This document shows positions 6,973 through 15,128 of a stretch of 64,000 nucleotides of DNA, one piece after another. Position 1 is the stretch's first letter; every line of letters starts with the position of its first letter. The stretch is taken from contig NZ_RZNF01000012.1 in the NCBI RefSeq assembly GCF_003992725.1, positions 868,001 through 932,000 of the forward strand, in the 5' to 3' direction. A program made the translations under genes and the position numbers. Source of the DNA: Rhodomicrobium lacus. Its GTDB lineage: Bacteria > Pseudomonadota > Alphaproteobacteria > Rhizobiales > Rhodomicrobiaceae. Under the pieces are notes generated by a model. That model made no database searches and was not told the DNA's origin. It worked only from the letters and a program-made list of their open reading frames with translations.

Positions 6973-9437
6973 GAGGCGTTGGTCGAGATCACAAATTCTT
7001 TTGTGCTTAGGTCCATGTACATCAGCCCGTCCGGCGATTGCAGCCGCCCCGCCGTGACAACGCCGAGATTCGCTACGATCGCGCTGAGAGTGGCGACGTT
7101 GAGCGCCCGCGCCGTGATCGTGCCGTCCGCGAGCATGTCCCCGCGCAGCACGAGCTTCGGCGTGCCGTCAACATCGGCGATGGTGAACACCGGCACCGCG
7201 TCACCGCCATCGGCTGCGGGCAGCGCAACCTGAAACCGATCCGCAACCACAACAAACTCACTCGACGCGTTTTCGCCGGAAAGTTGCACCGCGCCGAGCA
7301 CGTGGCCGTTCACGTCGACGGCAATGCCCCACATCGCGGATTGCCCCGCGACCGCCTGCATGACCTCTGTCACCTCTGCGCTGAGCGCGCCGCGCTCCGC
7401 GCGCAGCGAGCGGACTTGCTCCTGCGAGGTGAGCATTGCGGATATCGCCGCCTCGGCGTTGCGCTGTGCCTGCGCGGTGATATCCGCCGACACCGCTGCG
7501 ACGGACCCTTCGACCGTGTTGGCCGCCGTGGTGAGCGACAGGCGGAACCGCGTCTGCGCATCGAGCGACGCCTCGGACACCGCCCCCGGCGCGACCGTCG
7601 TCGCTTCGGACGTGACCGCCGCCGCGACAACCTGCGACGACGCGGCCGAGGTCGCGGCTACCCACGGCGTCCACGACGTGCCGCGATCCGGGACCGCGTG
7701 GAGCGTCGCCCGCACCTCGTACGTGCCGCCAGATTGCACGCCGGAAACCCACGTCACCGCGCCGCTTTCGGGCGCGAGGCAGGTATATTCGAGCACTTCC
7801 GTGCCGCCGACGAGACGATATTGCAGGAGGATCGAATCCACCTGATCGTCCTCGGGCGGCGTCCACGTGACGGCGAGAGCCGGGCATGAGACGCTGCTGC
7901 CCTCTACCGTGATTGTCACCGCCTGCACGGTGAGATTTTCGACCGGATAGGCCGTCACGCCGCCAGACGGAAGCGGCACGGGCGCGGTGATTGACAGCTC
8001 CTGCGACGACGGCTCCCACGCATAGGCCGCCGCCTGCGTCTCTACGAGTGCCACAGCCACGGTCGCGTCCGGCTGCACCGAGATCGACTGCACCTCCCAG
8101 ATTTTGTTCGTCCAGCCGTAGCGGGTCGAATTCCACACGATCCAGTCCCCCGCTTCGAGGAGCATCATGTGCGCGCGGCCCGTGAATTTCACCGTCGCCT
8201 GATTGCGGGCGAGCTGGCGGTAGATTTCGAGGATGCGCTGCCCCTGCGTGGCCGAAGTGACGTAAACGAGGTCGTAGCTCGACTCGAACCGCACGCCGCC
8301 GTCGAGCGTCTCGTCCTCGGTCGAGATGCGCGGCGGCAGAGCTTTGCTCTCATAGTAGTCGGCGGGGCTCGTGAACGAGCCGAACACCGCGTTTGTGAGG
8401 CTCGTGCGCGGCTGTTTGCCCGCGAATTCGAGCGGCGCCGACGCGATCAGATCGTCATCCGTGATCGTCAACACGGGCGAGCGTGCCGCGCCGACGCACG
8501 GGCGCACCTCGCCCCCGCTGTCGATTTCCTTGCCGCCCCACGTCGCCGCGATATCGCGGAGCACGCTTGTGTGATTGCTCCCCTTGGTAGCGATCACGGC
8601 GCCGATGCGGTAACGCGGCTCTGTGCCGCCCGCGCGCAGCGCCACCGGTTCATCGCAGGCGTTCGCGGCCTCGGTCGCGGCGTCCAGCGCAATCGCGCTC
8701 GCGGGCGTCGACATGCCGCCGATGCGCTGGCCGTGAACATAAACGCCCGTGCGATAGGCGTACCAGGCGAGCACGGGATTCTGTGTGAATTTCCACGTCG
8801 ACGGGTCCGACGCCGATTGCTCCGCGTCGCGCCAGTCGTAGAGCGCCGCGCCGCGTACCACGAACCTGAATTTCGGGATTCCGCTCTGGAACGTGTTCTC
8901 GTCGTAGGAGAGCTGCAGGCGCACATAGCAGATGCCGGTGCCGATGCACTGAGCGTCCCACGCGCCGTCCGCCGCCTGCGACACGAGCCCCGCGTCCGCC
9001 GCCGTTTGCGTGCCGTCGTAAAACCACACGCTGATGCGGTTGCCCCACTCGCTGATCGTGCCCGATGTCGCAGCCGGGTCCCACGTGACGTATTCCCCGT
9101 TGATGATGATCGCCTCCAGCCCATCGCAGGGGTGATCGGCCAGCGCGAACACGAGATCGAGGTTTTTCAGCCGGTATTTGCTGTTGCTGCCCCAGGTGTT
9201 GAAATAGACGAGGCTGCCCGCCGTCGCGGCGGTGCCGAAAATAACGATGCGCGGCTCGTCGGTTTCGAGCGACAGAGACAGGTTGCGCCCGCGCGACGCT
9301 GACGCCGTCGGGAACAGAATTCGCGCCACCATGCCGAGGCCGACCGCGACCGCGCCGTTGACGAGCGCCGCGCCGACGGTTGCCGCGACGCCGGTCAGGC
9401 CGATTGCACCCGCGATTGCAACCCCTATGAACGCCAT
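6969..9437 (-). CDS. Tail tip / host-specificity protein (central tail tip)
   Basis: 822 residues from the ATG at 9437; a longer upstream frame is only a shadow of the neighbouring gene. Order: a hydrophobic, Gly/Ala-rich N-terminus (about residues 2-40), a large beta-rich core with baseplate-hub-like sequence (about 60-480), a fibronectin III-like region (about 490-600, TWTPPEDDQVDS and VRATLHAVPDRG), a helical linker, and a C-terminal domain resembling DUF1983 (FQVALPAADGGDAVPVFTI, then GKLVLRGD-like repeats). Size and position match lambda J-type proteins. Confidence 0.82.
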   Translation of the reverse strand: MAFIGVAIAGAIGLTGVAATVGAALVNGAVAVGLGMVARILFPTASASRGRNLSLSLETDEPRIVIFGTAATAGSLVYFNTWGSNSKYRLKNLDLVFALADHPCDGLEAIIINGEYVTWDPAATSGTISEWGNRISVWFYDGTQTAADAGLVSQAADGAWDAQCIGTGICYVRLQLSYDENTFQSGIPKFRFVVRGAALYDWRDAEQSASDPSTWKFTQNPVLAWYAYRTGVYVHGQRIGGMSTPASAIALDAATEAANACDEPVALRAGGTEPRYRIGAVIATKGSNHTSVLRDIAATWGGKEIDSGGEVRPCVGAARSPVLTITDDDLIASAPLEFAGKQPRTSLTNAVFGSFTSPADYYESKALPPRISTEDETLDGGVRFESSYDLVYVTSATQGQRILEIYRQLARNQATVKFTGRAHMMLLEAGDWIVWNSTRYGWTNKIWEVQSISVQPDATVAVALVETQAAAYAWEPSSQELSITAPVPLPSGGVTAYPVENLTVQAVTITVEGSSVSCPALAVTWTPPEDDQVDSILLQYRLVGGTEVLEYTCLAPESGAVTWVSGVQSGGTYEVRATLHAVPDRGTSWTPWVAATSAASSQVVAAAVTSEATTVAPGAVSEASLDAQTRFRLSLTTAANTVEGSVAAVSADITAQAQRNAEAAISAMLTSQEQVRSLRAERGALSAEVTEVMQAVAGQSAMWGIAVDVNGHVLGAVQLSGENASSEFVVVADRFQVALPAADGGDAVPVFTIADVDGTPKLVLRGDMLADGTITARALNVATLSAIVANLGVVTAGRLQSPDGLMYMDLSTKEFVISTNAS

Positions 9438-9817
9438 CGGTAAACCTCGAAGAGAACGCTGCGGCAGCGGGCTACCGGTCCGGATTCCGATCTCGTGAAG
9501 CCGTGTGGACCAAGAAGAATTAAGGGCGAAACCAACCTGTCCTCGATATAATCTGGCCTCGGATAGCCCACATCGCCGTCGCGCGCGTCGGACGGATCGA
9601 CCGCATCGAACCTGTCGATCACCAGATCCCGCACGCTGCGGTAACCGTGGTTGCGCAGCGCCAGAAGCGCGGACGCCGCAGCCGGGTAGCCGCGCAGGCC
9701 CTTGAGCGGATCGCGGCCCGTGGCGGCGAGCAGTGGATCGGCAAAAAGGGTCGCGCAGTCGAAAACGCCCCATCGGAACGGCATTTCGAGCTGCGCGCGG
9801 ACGATGGCCTGCATCAT
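9425..9817 (-). CDS. DUF6950 / NlpC-P60-like tail protein
   Basis: 130 residues. The start at 9817 overlaps the upstream stop (ATGA), preferred over the in-frame ATG at 9835. Residues 12-30 (PFRWGVFDCATLFADPLL) carry the W-G-x-x-D-C pattern with a candidate catalytic Cys, and GDVGYPR occurs near residue 80, as in NlpC/P60-fold proteins next to siphophage tail-tip genes. Such proteins may open peptidoglycan during DNA entry. The catalytic His is not certain, so activity is not proven. Confidence 0.68.
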   Translation of the reverse strand: MMQAIVRAQLEMPFRWGVFDCATLFADPLLAATGRDPLKGLRGYPAAASALLALRNHGYRSVRDLVIDRFDAVDPSDARDGDVGYPRPDYIEDRLVSPLILLGPHGFTRSESGPVARCRSVLFEVYRWRS

Positions 9818-10380
9818 GATTTTGGCTTGCCCCACACGATCGTCTGCGACACTGCCGCGCTCACCTGTTTGTAAAACCCGTCATTCGCATTGATGAGCCG
9901 CTGATCGGCGTCGGAGCGCACGCGCGCGCCGGTGCGCGTCAGCTCGCGGCTGACCGGCTCGGCTTTGACGGTGAGCGTTGCGGTGCCGTCCGCCTGCTCG
10001 CGGCGCACGATCTGGTCGACAACCCCCGTGAACCAGCGACGCACCGCCAGAAACGCCATCGTCTCGATGTCGAGAAACGCCACGCTGACCGTGACGGGCC
10101 GCTGGTGATAGTGCTCGGTCTCGGTCATGATGAGCGCCTGCGTGTCGACGCCCGAGAAAACGACATCGACGCCGCGCACGCTCATGTCGGCCACGCTCGA
10201 AAACGCGCTGATGCTGAACCGGCCCGCGCCGCCGATATAGGTGCGCCCGTCGACGTTCACGTCATAAACGTCATCCCAGAATCCGTAATTGCCGCCGCCC
10301 AGCTCGAAATAGACGAGGTTGCGCCGCGCGAAGCGGCCAGCCTGCAGAGCCGCCAGCGCGGCCGTGTCGATCGATCTCAT
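9814..10380 (-). CDS. Tail-tip/baseplate protein, DUF2163-like
   Basis: 188 residues from the ATG overlapping the upstream stop. It has RRNLVYFELGGGNYGFWDD at the N-terminus and beta-rich repeats. The layout matches DUF2163-type proteins, which in gene transfer agents and siphophages sit between the distal tail protein and the NlpC/P60 protein. It probably forms part of the hub under the tail tip. Confidence 0.65.
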   Translation of the reverse strand: MRSIDTAALAALQAGRFARRNLVYFELGGGNYGFWDDVYDVNVDGRTYIGGAGRFSISAFSSVADMSVRGVDVVFSGVDTQALIMTETEHYHQRPVTVSVAFLDIETMAFLAVRRWFTGVVDQIVRREQADGTATLTVKAEPVSRELTRTGARVRSDADQRLINANDGFYKQVSAAVSQTIVWGKPKS

Positions 10381-11036
10381 TTGAGCGCCTGATATCCGGT
10401 CCACTGGATCGAGGTCACGCCGTCGAGCGTGGTCACGGCGTTGATCGTCGCCGGGTCGATGACGGCGTTGCACCACGCGCCGACGAGGCGCGCGTTGCCC
10501 GCTCCGGTCACGAAACCGGGCCGCAGCGCCGGTTCGACGGTGACGGTCAGCGCGCCCGTGCCGCTCGCGACGCCACCCTCGATGACGCGATGCAGCGCGA
10601 CGCTCGCGGCGGTCGGGAACGATATCCAGTCTCCCGGTGAGGCGACGTAGCCCACGGGGAGAGCGCCGAGCGTCACGGTCGACGCCGTCGCGTCGGCAGC
10701 CGTGAGATTGGCCGTGCCGTCGAACGATCCGCCGCCCGGGCGCGTGAGAGTCGCCACACCGTCAGGATAGGCGACAGGGTTCTGAAATCGCGCGTCGGTC
10801 CCCTGGAAATAGCGCAGGCCGCCGCGCAGGGAGGCGAGCCACGCTTCCCACGCGTTGGCATCCGGCGCGAGGAGCGGCACCGTCTGATAGGCGAATTTCC
10901 ACGTCGCCGGGCCGAGATTGGCCACCTGCACGAGGCCGCCGCGCGTCGTCGCGCGCGTGTCCATCCGCTGCAGCGTGACGGTGCATTGCGCGATTTGCGC
11001 CACATCGAGGAGCGCGCGCGGGTAGGTAATCGTCAC
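10377..11036 (-). CDS. Distal tail-type minor tail protein
   Basis: 219 residues, coupled by a four-base overlap to the tape-measure gene. The protein begins with a beta strand pattern (CTVTLQRMDTRATTRGG) and contains WKFAYQTVPLL and WLASLRGGLRYFQG segments. In siphophages the gene directly after the tape measure usually encodes the distal tail protein or first tail-tip subunit, so that role is inferred. Confidence 0.62.
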   Translation of the reverse strand: MTITYPRALLDVAQIAQCTVTLQRMDTRATTRGGLVQVANLGPATWKFAYQTVPLLAPDANAWEAWLASLRGGLRYFQGTDARFQNPVAYPDGVATLTRPGGGSFDGTANLTAADATASTVTLGALPVGYVASPGDWISFPTAASVALHRVIEGGVASGTGALTVTVEPALRPGFVTGAGNARLVGAWCNAVIDPATINAVTTLDGVTSIQWTGYQALK

Positions 11037-12982
11037 CGGATAAATCCTCGCTGTGTCGCATCCTGCACGGCTGCCACGGCGCGCGCAGGCAGCTCAGCAT
11101 GAAGGCTTGCAATCGCCGCCTTGATCTGCTCGACGCTCTCGGGATAGGCGCCGCGCGCATCGATAGTGATCGGCATCGAGACGTGCGTCGTTCCGGCGCT
11201 CTGACCCTTCTTCAGGATCGTCTCGCCCTCTTCGAGGATCGTGGGCACCTCGCGGGGCAGCAACCCCGCAACGCCGCCCTCGTGATAGCGTACAGCGCCC
11301 TGAAAGACCGACGCCGAGACCATGCGCGACGCGCCGCCCTCGCCAGCGGTGCCGCCATCGTGAAACACGCTCGCCAAGAGCGACGGGACAACGCCCTGCT
11401 GCCCCGTGATGCCGCTCGTCTTCGTCCCGAACAGGGGCTGCATCACCGCGAGCTGAAACTCAAGCTTGATGAGATCCTGCAAGATTTGCTTAAATAGCTC
11501 TTCAGCCGAAAACTTCGAGCCGTTCACCCACGATGAGAACGCACTTTCGAGGTCTTTCGAGATCGTTTCGCTGATGCGCTTGAGGCCCTGATATTCTTCC
11601 TCGTAGAGCTTTTTCACCTTCGCGGCGGTGACGTCGGCCATGCGCTGGCGGGCCGTCTCGAATTGTTCGTTCGAGATCGCCTTTTCATCGAGCAGTTTCT
11701 GAAACCGTCGCAGTTCTTCCTGCTCTTCGGCGAAGATCAACGCGAGCGTCTGCTTGGTCTCCGTGTAATACATCTTGTTGAGGGCCGCGATCTGGCGCAG
11801 GCCCGCCTCGCGCTTGCGGGCGTCGGCCTCGTCGTCGCTGTCGTCGTCGGCCTTCGGGATGTCCAGCGGCGCGGTGCGCGAGGTCGCCTTACGGCGGGCG
11901 CGTTCGTCGAGCAGCTTGTCCATCAGCGCAATCGCCTCGGTCACATTCTGGCTGAGACGTTGGACATTCGCCTCGGTATCAGTTCCGAACAGCCAATCTG
12001 AAATCACGTTGTTGTCGAACGTACCCTTTTGGCTCGATTCCGCCTTTTTTAGCGCATCGCGCGCGCCCTCTAGAACTTTGACTTGTATCTGGATGCGCTC
12101 TTCAAGCCCTGTGTCGGTAACGGTGCCGATATCCTGAAAGCTGTCATACATGCGGCGGACAGCGTTGCTCAGCACAACTGTCCCATCGCCAACCTCTTTC
12201 AACAGCGGCGCAATGTTGAGCAGCGCCTGCTTGAATTGCGTGTCGAGCACCTTCGAGACAGCCTCGAACCCGCCGCGCATATCCTGGCTGTTTCGGATAA
12301 CCGATTCATCAACGATGATGCCATAGTGACGAGCCGCTTCTGCCGCGCGCGTGAGACCGTCCGACCCGTCATTGAGGATCTTCGCGAGGTCGGCGTTCGA
12401 TTTGCCGAACACCTCCGCCGCGAGCTTCGCCTGATCGTACGGCGATTTCAGCGCGGCGATCGCGTTTGCGACCATGCGCAGGCCCTGCTCGGCGGATGTC
12501 GCGCTGCTGAGCTGCTTGAGCAATTCAGCGTTCGAGCCTTCGAGATGCTCTTTCAGATCTCCTTCGTCGGCCTTGAACTTGCCGAGTTCCTGCGCAAATT
12601 CTTTCAGCCCGTCCTTCACCTTCGAGAACGCAACGTTGGCCTCGTTCGCGCGGTAGCCCATCACCTGGAAAAACGTCGTCGAAACCGTCGCCGCGTCGGC
12701 CGCGTCGCCGATGGCCTTGAACTCGTCGATGCCCTTCTGAACTTCGCTATGCAGGAAATTGAACAGCATCACCGGCGCGGCGGCCGCGAGCGCGTCTTTC
12801 GCCTCGTCGACCGCCTTGCCGACGTTCTTGAATGTTCCCTGAAACAAATCATCGATTCGCTTGAGGGTTGCGCCCGTGCTGGTCTCGAAATTGCGCATTT
12901 CCGTCGACGCGCGATCGAGCGCGGCGAGCAACTCTTTCGAGTCGCCGTCGATGACGGCGGTCATGTCGGAGGCGTTGGGCAC
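11033..12982 (-). CDS. Tail tape-measure protein
   Basis: 649 residues, GTG start at 12982 (an in-frame ATG at 12964 is also possible). Mostly helical with long coiled-coil stretches. Residues about 86-100 contain FKAIGDAADAATVSTTF, the motif typical of tape measures. The C-terminal third has the usual FHDGG and YHEGGVAGLLPREVP segments. It sets tail length and is ejected with DNA. The gene contains a 32-bp stretch (12684-12715) that resembles spacer 2 of the mini-CRISPR array at 14978-15128, beside an AAG triplet. Confidence 0.9.
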   Translation of the reverse strand: MPNASDMTAVIDGDSKELLAALDRASTEMRNFETSTGATLKRIDDLFQGTFKNVGKAVDEAKDALAAAAPVMLFNFLHSEVQKGIDEFKAIGDAADAATVSTTFFQVMGYRANEANVAFSKVKDGLKEFAQELGKFKADEGDLKEHLEGSNAELLKQLSSATSAEQGLRMVANAIAALKSPYDQAKLAAEVFGKSNADLAKILNDGSDGLTRAAEAARHYGIIVDESVIRNSQDMRGGFEAVSKVLDTQFKQALLNIAPLLKEVGDGTVVLSNAVRRMYDSFQDIGTVTDTGLEERIQIQVKVLEGARDALKKAESSQKGTFDNNVISDWLFGTDTEANVQRLSQNVTEAIALMDKLLDERARRKATSRTAPLDIPKADDDSDDEADARKREAGLRQIAALNKMYYTETKQTLALIFAEEQEELRRFQKLLDEKAISNEQFETARQRMADVTAAKVKKLYEEEYQGLKRISETISKDLESAFSSWVNGSKFSAEELFKQILQDLIKLEFQLAVMQPLFGTKTSGITGQQGVVPSLLASVFHDGGTAGEGGASRMVSASVFQGAVRYHEGGVAGLLPREVPTILEEGETILKKGQSAGTTHVSMPITIDARGAYPESVEQIKAAIASLHAELPARAVAAVQDATQRGFIR

Positions 12983-12997
12983 GGGCGCTGCTCGCGA

Positions 12998-13369
12998 TTA
13001 GAGGAAGGAGCGGCTGACGGGCGGAAGCTGGAGCGGCGCGAAAGTGACGCTGGCGCTCGAAGACCACGACAGATTGTACGTGCCGTCGACGCCGACATAG
13101 GCCTGCGGGATCGGGCCGACGAATTTGTCTCCGCTCGCGGGCACGGTAATCACGAGGTCAGGCACAGGTTGCGTGCCGACGCCCTCTTGATAGGTGTTCG
13201 TCGTCTGCGCCGCGATCGTCAGCGTGACCGCCGAGGCAGCACCGTTTTTCACGTGCAAGATGTCGCGCTCGTTGCCGCTCGCGGGCACCTTGTCGCCCGT
13301 GGTGGAGGCCGAGTTATAGGTTGCGGTAACGCCGGCGGGCGTCACCTTCTGCGGAGTGTAAGCGGTCAT
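12998..13369 (-). CDS. Small beta-sandwich virion structural protein
   Basis: 123 residues. The ATG at 13369 has AGGAG eight bases upstream; an earlier in-frame start lacks this. The sequence alternates short hydrophobic strands with Thr/Ala/Ser (DILHVKNGAASAVTLTIA, then VITVPASGDKFVGPIPQ), the pattern of small decoration or tail-surface proteins. It lies just ahead of the tape measure and just after the bidirectional terminator of the accessory island. Confidence 0.6.
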   Translation of the reverse strand: MTAYTPQKVTPAGVTATYNSASTTGDKVPASGNERDILHVKNGAASAVTLTIAAQTTNTYQEGVGTQPVPDLVITVPASGDKFVGPIPQAYVGVDGTYNLSWSSSASVTFAPLQLPPVSRSFL

Positions 13370-13402
13370 CTGTGATCTCCTGTCAAAGTGGGTTCGGCCC
13401 AC

Positions 13403-13432
13403 AAAAAAACCCGGCGCGAAGCCGGGCTTTTT
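13403..13432. terminator. Bidirectional rho-independent terminator
   Basis: CCCGGC (13410-13415) pairs with GCCGGG (13421-13426) around a GCGAA loop. The stem is flanked by seven A on the left and five T on the right, so it terminates on both strands, most strongly leftward. It ends the minus-strand membrane-protein gene at 13462. It also stands between the tail-chaperone and tape-measure parts of the late operon, so the latter may need antitermination or its own promoter. Confidence 0.88.
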
Positions 13433-13461
13433 AGTGTGTCGCTTGTGCCGCGATCATTTTG

Positions 13462-13827
13462 TCACGGTGCTTTTTTCTCGATCTTGTCCGTGAAGAACGT
13501 CGCGTTCATGCACCTTGCCTCTATTTCATCGCACAATATATCGACGCTTCCATACAATTTGTATGGGCGGCCATTTAGCGACAGCGTTCCGATTGCCGAA
13601 TAATTCGAACCCAAACGAAAAACATCCGCATCAATATGGGATGCTCTTTCCATCGATAATCCTTCTATGCTTTCAACAAGAATAGATTTCGCTAGCCGTT
13701 TTTGGCGATATGCATGAATCATTTCTTCCGCAGTTGTAAGCGTTCCACCAACAGCAAAAAATATTATCGTTATTACAGCCATAACAATTGCTATTAGCTT
13801 CAAAAATATACTGACATATATATTCAT
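13462..13827 (-). CDS. Small membrane-anchored protein (accessory cargo)
   Basis: 121 residues from the ATG at 13827, which follows GGGGGA. One membrane segment (about residues 5-28, rich in Ile/Val/Phe) is followed by a soluble part that would face the periplasm, with Cys residues near the end. Base composition is clearly more AT-rich than the tail genes around it, a mark of recent insertion. It is bounded by a terminator downstream and a divergent gene upstream. Function unknown; surface exclusion is one possibility. Confidence 0.68.
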   Translation of the reverse strand: MNIYVSIFLKLIAIVMAVITIIFFAVGGTLTTAEEMIHAYRQKRLAKSILVESIEGLSMERASHIDADVFRLGSNYSAIGTLSLNGRPYKLYGSVDILCDEIEARCMNATFFTDKIEKKAP

Positions 13828-13951
13828 GGCGTCCCCCAACGCACAACACGATTGACAGCGAAACAGTTTTGACCCAGCGTAACGAGCGAGGCGAACCGGT
13901 GTTAGCGCACCGGCCCGCCTCTGACCACAACCTGCACTACGGATGCAAACC
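13828..13951. promoter_or_regulatory. Divergent regulatory region of the accessory island
   Basis: A 124-bp gap separates the leftward membrane-protein gene from the rightward gene at 13952. It contains the dyad CCGGTG-ttagcg-CACCGG (13896-13913), a candidate operator or hairpin, and TTGACA-like and TTTTGACC elements near 13853-13872 that could be -35 boxes. No good -10 partner could be chosen with confidence. Confidence 0.4.
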
Positions 13952-14260
13952 ATGGCTTCGAACACACTAGCCGCGGCGGCTGCCGCGCATCAAGACGTAT
14001 CTCTCACCAAATCCGACGTTGCCCTCATCGCCACCGGGCTCGAAAATGCGATCTGGAAACTTCGCATTCTCGACGCGTGGGTGAACTATAATTGCGGTCT
14101 GGAGGAACCTGACACCGACGCGATCATGGTTGGCTTCAACGATCTCTATGCCGAGATCGAAACCATCCTTGAAGGCCTTCTCCCCAAGTTCCAGACCGAC
14201 AAGTGGTCCCAGTTGCTTCGGGCCTTGAAGGCCAGTGCGGCCGAAGGCGGCGCTCAATGA
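13952..14260 (+). CDS. Hypothetical phage protein upstream of the antirepressor
   Basis: 102 residues, mostly helical (DVALIATGLENAIWKLRILD and FNDLYAEIETILEGLLPKF). No family is recognised. The stop overlaps the ATG of the BRO-type gene (ATGA), so the two form a coupled pair transcribed against the late operon. An ATG at 13943 is an alternative start. Confidence 0.6.
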   Translation: MASNTLAAAAAAHQDVSLTKSDVALIATGLENAIWKLRILDAWVNYNCGLEEPDTDAIMVGFNDLYAEIETILEGLLPKFQTDKWSQLLRALKASAAEGGAQ

Positions 14261-14976
14261 GCGCCGTCACCGCCTTCGATTTCGAAGAACTGCCCGTGCG
14301 CGTCATCCTGCGCGACGGGCAACCCTGGTTCATTCTCGCCGATGTGTGCCGGGTTCTCGACATCGCCAACTCAAGAGATGCCGCATCGCGGCTCGATGAA
14401 GATGAAAAGGGTGTCGGTACTACCGACACCCTTGGAGGGAAACAGTCACAGATAACCATCAACGAAAGTGGCCTCTACAGCCTGATCCTGACCTCGCGGA
14501 AGGAGAACGCGAAGCGCTTCAAGAAGTGGGTCACTTCCGAAGTGCTTCCGGCCATCCGCCGCACCGGCGAATATCGCGTGCCGGCCACGGGCTCTGACAT
14601 CGTGATGCCCGACGATTGGCGCTATCAGGACGCCAACACCGAGGATCTCAAGATCTGCGTCGCCCTGCTACGCGAGGCTCGCTACAACCACGGCAAGAAG
14701 GCCGCCGTGGAACTCTGGCGGAGACTGTCTCCGCCCTTGCCTCCTATCGACGCCATCTCGAAGGACGATGTATCCCGCTTCGTGCGGGAAGTCATTCGCT
14801 CCGCCCCCGGAAACAGGGTGAAGGCCGACGCTCTCTATGCCCGCTACCGCCTCTGGTGCCGCGAGAACGGTATCGAGCCACTCACGATGACCGCACTCGG
14901 GCGCCGCCTCCAAACCTTCGATTTCGAGAAGCGGAAGCGGACGGGCGTCTACTATATGAACATCGCCCTTTCCTGA
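14257..14976 (+). CDS. BRO-family phage antirepressor with D5/P4-primase-type C-terminal domain
   Basis: 239 residues. Residues 1-110 are a BRO-N domain (WFILADVCRVLDIAN, SGLYSLILTSRKENAKRFKKW, EVLPAIRRTGEY). Residues about 170-235 resemble the C-terminal winged-helix domain of D5/P4-type primases (ADALYARYRLWCRENGI, then GRRL). Antirepressors of this type bind phage repressors or compete for their sites to trigger induction; here the CI-like protein at 36642 is the likely target. The gene faces against the late operon and stops one base before a mini-CRISPR array. Confidence 0.85.
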   Translation: MSAVTAFDFEELPVRVILRDGQPWFILADVCRVLDIANSRDAASRLDEDEKGVGTTDTLGGKQSQITINESGLYSLILTSRKENAKRFKKWVTSEVLPAIRRTGEYRVPATGSDIVMPDDWRYQDANTEDLKICVALLREARYNHGKKAAVELWRRLSPPLPPIDAISKDDVSRFVREVIRSAPGNRVKADALYARYRLWCRENGIEPLTMTALGRRLQTFDFEKRKRTGVYYMNIALS

Positions 14977-14977
14977 T

Positions 14978-15128
14978 CGGTTCATCCCCGCGTAGGCGGG
15001 GAACACCGTGCCGATCCGCACTCATGCCGCCACCGTGTCGGTTCATCCCCGCGTGGGCGAGGAACACACGCTTGCCTTGTCGGCAGCGTCGCCGATGTCC
15101 GGTTCATCCCCGCGTAGGCGAGGAAAAC
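14978..15128 (-). CRISPR. Type I-E mini-CRISPR array: three repeats, two 32-bp spacers, no cas genes or leader
   Basis: Repeats lie at 14978-15006, 15039-15067 and 15100-15128 (29 bp each), and spacers at 15007-15038 and 15068-15099 (32 bp each), an exact 61-bp period. In crRNA sense, on the minus strand, each repeat starts GTGTTCC or GTTTTCC, carries a 6-bp stem with a 4-base loop and ends GGGGATGAACCG, the type I-E form. The repeat at 15100-15128 is the most divergent at its start. The array directly abuts the antirepressor stop on one side and shares one base with the chaperone stop on the other, leaving no leader. It would depend on host Cas proteins. Confidence 0.93.
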
